A stretch of 64,000 bases of DNA from Gnetum montanum (taxonomy: Eukaryota; Streptophyta; Gnetopsida; Gnetales; Gnetaceae), in assembly GCA_015680685.1 (NCBI GenBank), contig MNCI01019084.1:477577-541576 (forward strand), given 5' to 3'. The notes under the pieces were generated by a model that did not search any database, had not been told where the DNA came from, and was given only the letters and a program-made list of their open reading frames with translations. Below, piece after piece: positions 57,401 through 64,000 of this stretch (within the stretch, counting starts at the first letter, position 1; every line of letters starts with the position of its first letter). The position numbers and the translations under genes are program-made.

Positions 57401-58229
57401 GTTGTTGTGCAGCAAGGTTGGTCCACTGACTTGTTGCAGGGTATTGCATAAAGGTTTGCAGTGGTACGGTTGCGGTATGTTGCTGAGCTGGTGGTGGCGG
57501 GAGCATTTACGCTGAGCGAGTTGTCGGTACAGTGTGAGTTTGTACCTGAGGGATGAAATAGGACGCGGCGGTTGCCGGGACCACCGCTGGAATGCTGATT
57601 ACGTGGTGGGACGGACCCACCCTTGCGTTATTGTGTGGTTGTTGTGCTTGCAACTCAGATGGCTGCGCGTTGGCTTGCAGAAAGACAGGGATTTGCATCT
57701 GCGCAGTCGCGGCTGGGTCAAGAGAGGCTGCCTCTCCGTCAAAAGGGAATAACAGGTTTAACTGTGTGTGGGGAGTCAGAGTATGGAACGAATGTTCCGA
57801 CAAAGCCGCAAATTCGTCCTCTACCTCTTCCTCATGTTGGGGCTCCACCACAGGCAATGAAGTTTGGCCTCTGGCCATGACCAACTACACGATAAGTTCA
57901 TGTTGGTCTTCAGTCAAGGGGATTATGTCATAGGCGGTTGGCCTAAAATCATAACCCCCTCGGTGGAGCACCTCAAAGTTGCACTTCGCCTCCTGCTCGG
58001 CTCGGCTAAGAGCCAACCTCGCCTGGATCTTGACGCATATAAAATTGTATTCTTCAGGGGTTATAACCGTGAAGATAGGCTCTTTCCCCTGAAGCCTCAA
58101 TGAACGACGCAATGGTCCTTGAGGACCTGTGGCACCAGGAGCTGGTCCTGTGGCCACCATAGGGTTCACAGGCGCGACACCCAGATCGATAGTGGCCATG
58201 GCGGTTGTGTTTGAGTAAAAGGAATCCAT
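54426..58229 (-). pseudogene. gag: Element D gag-protease polyprotein, one frame with eight stops
   Basis: ATG at 58229 opens MDSFYSNTTAMATIDLG. One frame runs without any shift to the splice donor at 54425, broken by stops at 57885, 57507, 57297, 56865, 56721, 56325, 55023 and 54447 (lowest base of each). Order: N-terminal region, a long Pro/Gln/Ala-rich linker (57.9-57.1 kb), the gag core (MSLTGKALDWYRALP, DPLEPVQKFIQRWN, AIFKGAVNDFLKSKLYYL), a CCHC-like Cys/His block (CDYHQMCGHDTDYC) typical of Tat elements, a second Pro-rich linker, and retropepsin (MDDGAAANVIPYSIV, then FNLILGRSWLAQL). Every stop is one transition away from Gln, Arg or Trp. The uninterrupted frame shows that the parent was intact recently. 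Confidence 0.88.
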
Positions 58230-58454
58230 TGATGGATGGAATCGAGAATAACCTGTACTCGAATCTCAAAGAAAAAATGGCTGGTAAGCAACAAGCACAA
58301 AAGGCTTTCTACCCTGTAGGATTTCAAAGAAATTGTCCTTGCGACCGATCTATACCACACGATTGACCGTAGGCTTCCCTAGAGGTATTACATCTATGGC
58401 TTAGGGTATGGATCTCTAACAGGGTTACTCGAAATATTCGGATCGGAGCCTTCA

Positions 58455-58473
58455 GGCCCTCCTTCTAGCGCCA
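58455..58473 (-). other. Primer binding site of element D
   Basis: The minus strand reads TGGCGCTAGAAGGAGGGCC six bases after the 5' LTR. It begins with TGG, the complement of the tRNA CCA end. It differs from the tRNA-Asp type used by elements A-C. I did not identify the priming tRNA with certainty. Confidence 0.6.
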
Positions 58474-58479
58474 GAAAAC

Positions 58480-60008
58480 TGTAACGACGGAAAATGTCGG
58501 CAGCTGGAAATACCGATCGAGATTCCGTGTACACAGTTTTAACCACGAACCCGCGCGAGGGCTATGCTAGAAAAAGCGAATCCACGGTGCCCTGAACGGT
58601 CTTGTCGATCAGACAAGGACTTACAGGTCAGTAAAACGATGGGGATTAGGAATCTTTGCATGCTGCGATTTGTTTTGAGAGATCGTGAAATGGGAGGAAA
58701 ACGACGTGGGTGGATCGCTACGGTGATAACGTCAAACACGCCGAAAAAATGCTAATCGAGAGAGAAACGTGTAGTTTTCAAAGATCTATGTTTCGATTCT
58801 GGACAGAATGTATGATTCGTATATCATGTTACAATGGGAGAGACCCCCAACAACTTGATACAAAAATGAGCACAAAACATCAAACTGCCTAGACAAAAAT
58901 CCGATCTACCTCGTAGGCCAAAGCTCGGGTGCAAGGATGGTCAAGCTCTGGAGTCTGCTGATCAACTATTTCTGACCGACAGAGTCTGCTAACTGGGCGA
59001 GACGATCTCACGATCCCCATTCTGCTTCTTTGCTTCGAGCAGGTTCTGCTCAGGATAGCGATCTCTCTTGTTGTTAAGGCTCAAATGCACTGTGCTTTGT
59101 TCTTGCTAAGGGATGTTGTTGTCGGAAATTGCCAAAAGGTTGCTCTTGTTTCTTTGCTCAAGGTGATAAGTGTTTCCTCGCTCAGAAAATGCTCTTGCCC
59201 CTTTGATTTCCTGCTGATAAAAGTGATAAATGCTCTGGTGCTCAGAAAATGCCTCTCTTTCTCTGATTTTTCCAACCCCTGTATCTTTGTCAACCGAGGT
59301 ATTTATAGGCTGCGACGCTTAGTGGAAAAGGCACAACCCTGATGATGTGGGTCCCGGATATTGCGGGCCCTGCTGGCATGATCTTTTAAGTCAGACTATG
59401 ACTACGCACAACACGCTTGTTTGCGTGTTGTGCGTGTGAAGAGTAGGCACATGCTGAGCGTGCTTTAATTGCTTTCAGGCTGTATTACACTCATTCGCGT
59501 TGCATTGCGAGTATGAGCGTAATCTGGTGAAAAAATAATAAGCTCAGAGTTGCTTTACGCTCACTACGCAGTTGCGCTTGTCAAAGCGTAAACAATGTAC
59601 AACTTTACGCTCACTACGCAGCTGCGCGTGATGAAGCGTAAGTAATGTATAAGTTACGCTCACTACGCAGCTGCGCGTAATGAAGCATAAACAATGTATG
59701 TCTTACGCTCACTACGCAGCTGTGTGTAATGAAGCGTAAAACAATGTGTAACTTGAATGAGAACATACGCAATGGTACGCACCGCCACGTAACAAGCGTA
59801 AAGACAAGTTATTCATGCGCCGCGAGGAAAAGCGTCAAACTGTTGCGCTTCTCTAGACTCTGCCTTCGACTGTCTTGGAGCTTATGACGCTCATTACGCT
59901 GCCGTGCGTGATAGAGCGTAAACCCGTCCTTGAACAAATCTGATGCGCGTTCTTGCTGGAATTGCAAATCTTTGCCTTAGGCCGACTCGTAATTTTCACG
60001 GTGTTTCA
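58480..60008 (-). repeat. Element D 5' LTR
   Basis: The LTR is 1,529 bp; it reads TGAAACACCG...CGTTACA on the minus strand. It is longer than the 3' LTR by 49 bp, one extra TTACGCTCACTACGCAGCTG unit. U3 holds GCGTAA/TTACGC words and the hairpin at 59404-59435. Confidence 0.93.
59300..59307 (-). promoter_or_regulatory. TATA box of element D 5' LTR
   Basis: TATAAATA on the minus strand (plus reads TATTTATA), about 100 bp downstream, in element orientation, of the 13-bp-stem hairpin. It is conserved in the 3' LTR. It predicts that genomic RNA starts at about 59275. Confidence 0.6.
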
Positions 60009-60264
60009 TTATTTACTTTCCTTGACGATATCGGATGAACATTGAGCCTCCAGAAAATGACCCTTTATGAGTAGTTACTTTCTTTTTTAATAAAATTACT
60101 TGATCTGGAGATTTTGAAAAAAGGGGAAGTTTCAATTATTTTTGCATTTGCAGGACAATGTGTTTGTAACAGTAGTGGTATCGGTGCAGTATTGCGCCAT
60201 TGCAGAGAAAGCCGCGGATGCTTTCTACAAACTCAGCAACACCATATCCTAAATTCAAGCCTAT

Positions 60265-60440
60265 TTTTTGGGCTGAGAGGCCAATACGTCTGGCATGATG
60301 GGGGAGAGGGAGTGTATTTTGTCGCCCTTCACGTCAAGCACCATGTAAGATCCCATAGGATGAAGAAAAATGCAATGGAAAGTCCAGGCCATGGAAAAAA
60401 ATGCTATATAAAGTCTAGGCCATCCAAAAAAAACACTATG
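60265..60440. repeat. Dispersed repeat inserted at the end of a HIR exon
   Basis: TTTTTTGGGCTGAGAGGCCAATACG..GGGGGAGAGGGAGTG..ATGTAAGATCCCAT is the reverse complement of 14015-14135, with moderate divergence. One end lies exactly where the HIR exon should continue after QAY, so it is an insertion into the exon/intron border. Confidence 0.65.
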
Positions 60441-60443
60441 AAT

Positions 60444-60735
60444 CAAATTAATAGAACTTTTCACAAGAATTATTATTGAATAATGTAGTCATTTAATTTT
60501 GGTTTTCAATATGAATATCAATTCTCAGTGAATCAATTTGAGATTTTATTAATTAGTAAAATATATAAGATTCGGCCAAATAATAGATACAAATTAATAG
60601 AACTTTTCACAAGAATTATTATTGAATAATGTAGTCATTTAATTTTGGTTTGCAATATGAATATCAATTCTCAATGAATCAATTTGAGATTTTATTAATT
60701 AGTAAAATATATAAGATTCGGCCAAATAATAGATA
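60444..60735. repeat. 146-bp tandem duplication
   Basis: CAAATTAATAGAACTTTTCAC...GGCCAAATAATAGATA occurs at 60444-60589 and again at 60590-60735, with only a few differences. It is AT-rich and non-coding, within the HIR intron. A recent slippage or unequal exchange is the simplest reading. Confidence 0.92.
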
Positions 60736-61139
60736 TATATTATAGATATATAGCTAAACTAGTTTTTATTTCACTTGCTCCCCATTTTCTCTTCTTTTTT
60801 GTTATTTGAACCTTAATTGCTTTCAGTAACAGGTTTTTGTAGGTTTGCACAAAACAGTGATAAGATCAGCGGTGCCTAAAATGAATCTGGACGATGTATT
60901 AGAGCAAACGAATGATGTGGCCAAGGCCGTGGAGAAAGAACTCGAAAAGGCAAGTAATCCGTTGGAATTTACTAAGATAAGATTAAATATAAAATCATTG
61001 AAATGTTACTTGTTGATGGAATGTTATGTTCATTATCAGGCGATGACAACATGCGGTTTCGAAATTGTGCAAACTTTGATTGTGGACGTTGAGTCTGCCG
61101 AAAACGTGAAGAAAGCCATGAACTAAGTTAACGCAGGTA

Positions 61140-62600
61140 ACATTTTTATTTCATTCCATTAGAATCTCCTCCACTAAATCGACGTTATCTTTGTCCCCAT
61201 AATATCACATGAATTCTTGGTCGAATAACTCGTTTGGCCACCAAGCAGATACTGAAGAAAATTGCAACCTCTTTTCCGTGCTCAAGATTGAACCCAAGCT
61301 CTGAAGACTCTCTAAAAAAAGGTATCAGGGACGTAATAAAATTTTAAGGTCATTACCTAGAGTAATGATAAGTTGCTCGTTTGGAAAAGAAGAAGAAGAA
61401 GAAGTGTGTTTTCAATGATTAACTGGAAAATAAGTAAGGCTATCATGTGGAGTAAACTGAAAATAATTAGTTAGAAATTACAATTTTTATTTTTTTAAGG
61501 TGTTTATTTTTCAAGTTAAAATTTTCATTTTTTATTTTAAGAAATAGGGTGGTGATAAGGTGCTTGTTTAATAAATAGAGCATGTGAAATTCATGAACCT
61601 GGTAATAATAAAAGGGCATCATGTGACATGATAATAAGGTACTTTTGTCATGGCAAGTGATGAGAAGGTGCTTGTTTTTAGTAAAGTCAAAAGTGACATT
61701 TAAGGAATTGGAATCCATGTCAAAAAAAGAAAAGATTTAGAATTTGCTAAGACTAGAACAAAATTCTTACAATACAGTTTGCAAGAAGAAGTTAGGCCAC
61801 CACTATGGAACCCACAAGCTATTAGATATGGTCATTAGATCAAATACCTAGAGTAGACTTAACAGAAACAAATATAACAAATATAGAAAACTTTAAATTA
61901 CCTATTAATATTTATAGATCACTACATTTCAATTTTTGAAAGTTTGTCTCATTTACAATGGAGGATTATGGAAATATAATCAACTAAACTAAATAAGCTT
62001 ATTTTTACTAAATAAATTAGGATTGACAAACTTTGACATAGACTACCAAGCTTTAATCCAACTACAAAAAAAAAAAAGATATATATAACAAAATAGAACT
62101 TTCAAACATTGAGAAACAACTTAGGAAGAATTAAGAGAAGAAATTAGAAAAATACAAAATAAGGAATAATTAGAAACATTGCAAAATTTGTTAATAATAC
62201 CTCAAAGTTTAGATAAGAACATTATTTAACAATAGATCCACAACACTATTTAACAAAATATACAAAACAACTCAACATTATGAAGAAGTCTAAAAATATT
62301 GAAGAAGTACAAACACCTTTAAAATATTTGAAACAATTATGAGAGAACTTAGAAGAATCACCAAAATGAATAGGAAAATCTTGTAAATCAAAAATAAGAT
62401 GGACAACCCAAGAAATAAAAGATTTCCAAATAAAAGATGAAGAAGAGGTATTGCAAACATTAGAATGTGAATATGAAAATAATATGGAAGCTAACTTACA
62501 TGAAAAGATTAGAACTAATTTGTAGCTACCTAAAAAATGATGGAGAAGATAGTAATGGGAAAAAAACTAATGGATGGCAAGTACAGAACATCTGTAGGAA
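61140..62600. other. AT-rich DNA with unidentified coding-like relic
   Basis: 61.14-61.78 kb may include intron sequence of the HIR gene and a GATAAGGTGCTTGTTT direct repeat (61554, 61662). From about 61790 to 62560 the plus strand reads like a decayed protein (RPPLWNPQAIRYGH; LPINIYRSLHFQ), with stops every few codons. I could not assign a family; an old retroelement or pararetrovirus relic is possible. Confidence 0.3.
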
Positions 62601-64000
62601 AAAATATCTGACTTAAAGAACTAATTTCTGATAAAGTAGAGAGGCAATGGACATGTCAAAGATGGTAAGGTAGATGCAAAATAGTTTACCCTCTTGCAGA
62701 GGATAGACTATCGGTAGTTATACCAACTCTTATTTAAGCTTTTCAAAGGCCTATTAGCATTAAGCCATCCACTCATGAACCCCTTTCTTAAGCAAGTGTT
62801 TCATGAGTTGTAACTTATCCACAAGCCTAGCAATAAACCTATGAATAAACTATAATCTATCTTGGAATCCTTGAAGCTCCTTAAGATTGGTAGGTGCTAC
62901 TAATTTGGATATGGTCTTAACCTTATCAAGATCAACACATATCCCTACTTCAGATACTACAAAGGCAAGCATCATACTAGTCTTGACACTAAAGACACAC
63001 TTCCTGGGATTGATCCTAGGCTCATACTTGAGACATTGTTTAAGCACAAGGTCTAGGTAATTAGCAAGGTCATTGGTTGCTTTGGATTTAATGACTATAT
63101 TGTCTATGTAATCGTTGAGCAAACTTAGCATGTAATCATTAAAGATATAGTTCATGGCTCTCTCGTAGGTCGCTCCTTTGTTCTTAAGGCCAAAGGGCAT
63201 CATAGTATAGCAAAAGGTACCCCAAGGGATCATGAAGATCATGCTGAGTTAGTTCTCTAGGTTGATCCTAAAGTGGTTGTATCCCAAAAATTTATCCATA
63301 AAGGATAACAAGACATGTTTGGTTGTAGTATTCATAATTCAATCAATACTAGGCAAAGGGAAGTCATCCTTGATAGTTGCTTTATTTAGGTTTCAGAAAT
63401 CAATGCAAATATGAATAATCCCATTCTTCTTGGGGACTACCACTATGTTGGACACCCATTCTACGTAGTCAATAGCCCTAATGAAACCATCTTGGTAGAG
63501 TTTTGAAATCTCATCACGAACTACCAAAGCCAAATTAGGTTTAATCTTGCGCTTCTTTTCCTTAACTGGTTTAATGCTAGGGTCTATTATGATTCTGTGT
63601 TGGTGAGGAACTTAGTTTAAGGGTTTTCTCCCAATCACCGTGTGTTGTAACAAGGACCTCAACTAGAGAGTCTTCAGTCATGTTGCTAGCCTCAAGGTCA
63701 AAGGTTTTAACTATATTTTAAGTTCATTCTAAGGATTTCTCGACAGGGGCTATGTGGTTGATAAGACTCTCAAGCTCAAGATCTAGGCAATCAAGGTTGA
63801 TATACCATTCTATCGTACAATGAGGTCCATTTAGGCTCAAAGATAGACTGACATGCTCCTAGGTACTCATACTTCGATCCTGCATGTCAACCATAAGCAC
63901 ATTAAGTGGCACCTAGGTAAAAGTGCATAAACAATGCTAAAATGCTATAAAATCATGTAAATACATGTCATTCCAATGTAAACAAGGTCATTCAAGGCTA
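62600..64000 (-). pseudogene. Tat-type reverse transcriptase relic, extends past the window
   Basis: The open block 63242-62850 reads PWGTFCYTMMPFGLKNKGAT, a catalytic-site region YIDNIVIKS (YxDD altered to YIDN), NPRKCVFSVKTSMMLAFVVS and ELQGFQDRL. Upstream on this strand come KIKPNLALVVRDEISKLYQ, VSNIVVVPKKNG, RICIDF, LNKATIKDDFPLPSID and SFMDKFLGYN, with a few stops. It is clearly related to element D's RT but much more decayed. It ends near 62600 in the RNase H region. No LTR is in view. Confidence 0.8.

Larger units (their letters stand above)
42700..60008 (-). mobile_element. Element D: 17.3-kb Tat/Ogre-type Ty3/gypsy retrotransposon carrying an oppositely oriented gene
   Basis: Perfect TSD TTATT (42695-42699 and 60009-60013). 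LTRs are about 1.5 kb with TG...CA ends and are near-identical. On the minus strand: 5' LTR, PBS, gag-PR (58229-54426), a 5.2-kb intron-like stretch, RT-RNaseH-archaeal-type RNaseH-INT (49222-45743), tandem repeats, PPT and 3' LTR. The second RNase H and the PR/RT-separating intron are the marks of the Tat/Ogre lineage, and the size fits. It inserted into an intron of the HIR gene. Sense ORFs carry ten stops but no frameshift. This looks like the youngest insertion in the window. Confidence 0.93.
60154..61136 (+). pseudogene. Hypersensitive-induced reaction (HIR) protein gene, three exons left
   Basis: Exon 1 (60154-60264, after TTTGCAG) reads [20 protein letters not shown] and DAFYKLSNT, then a stop (TAA 60250) before IQAY. 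Exon 2 (60843-60949) reads [20 protein letters not shown] and ELEK. Exon 3 (61040-61136) reads [18 protein letters not shown] and KKAMN, then TAA where HIR proteins have Glu, followed by VNA. These are consecutive parts of the SPFH domain of plant HIR proteins, plasma-membrane-microdomain proteins linked to the hypersensitive response. The exon 2 donor is GC (AAAAG|GCAAGT). A dispersed repeat and a 146-bp duplication have expanded the intron between exons 1 and 2. Exons coding for the N-terminus and the C-terminal part were not found. This is a clear pseudogene. Confidence 0.85.

Overview
The window is a repeat-dominated, intergenic-like stretch of a large plant nuclear genome. The evidence for this is Ty3/gypsy LTR retrotransposons with tRNA-Asp-type primer sites, a Tat/Ogre-type element with two RNase H domains, Helitron Rep/helicase relics, and the exons of a plant hypersensitive-induced reaction (HIR) protein gene. 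I cannot name the species. No bacterial, organellar, tRNA or rRNA genes were seen, and no intact host gene is present. About 70% of the window resolves into four LTR elements, called A, B, C and D here, each with matching 5-bp target-site duplications (TSDs).

Layout. 1-3.95 kb: minus-strand Helitron Rep/helicase pieces, a foldback MITE and a 411-bp triple repeat. 3,951-11,425: element A (+ strand, TSD CACCT), an Athila-like gypsy element with gag, PR and RT but with RNase H and the integrase core deleted. 11.4-14.5 kb: 114-bp tandem repeats, AT-rich DNA, a host-like protein fragment, a dispersed repeat and a Helitron piece. 14,519-31,134: element C (minus strand, TSD AAGAT), arranged LTR-internal-LTR-internal-LTR. 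It has gag and an extra coiled-coil ORF but no pol. 31.14-31.51 kb: the Helitron HUH piece. 31,516-38,349: element B (minus strand, TSD TTAAC), a pol-less relative of A. 38.35-39.79 kb: Helitron N-terminus. When B and C are removed at their TSDs, the Helitron pieces from 39.8 to 14.2 kb follow each other in protein order, so B and C inserted into one Helitron.

41.2-61.2 kb: the remains of a HIR (SPFH/stomatin family) gene, split by element D (42,700-60,008, minus strand, TSD TTATT). D is a 17.3-kb Tat/Ogre-type retrotransposon with near-identical LTRs. Its gag-PR frame (58,229-54,426) and RT-RH-aRH-INT frame (49,222-45,743) are separated by a 5.2-kb stretch with in-phase splice sites, the place where Ogre elements carry their spliced intron. 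Inside that stretch, on the opposite strand, lies a nine-exon gene (49,635-53,778) of about 1,083 codons. It has consensus splice sites, a degenerate FCP1/HAD-like segment, a middle domain resembling plant-transposon accessory proteins and a coiled-coil C-terminus. This gene on the opposite strand, inside a sense intron, is the most interesting object in the window. Element C carries an accessory ORF of the same general plan, in sense orientation, behind what looks like an internal promoter.

62.6-64 kb: a decayed Tat-type RT relic that runs off the right edge. Decay of the elements is mainly by in-frame stop codons consistent with methylcytosine deamination. In D there are ten sense stops and no frameshift.
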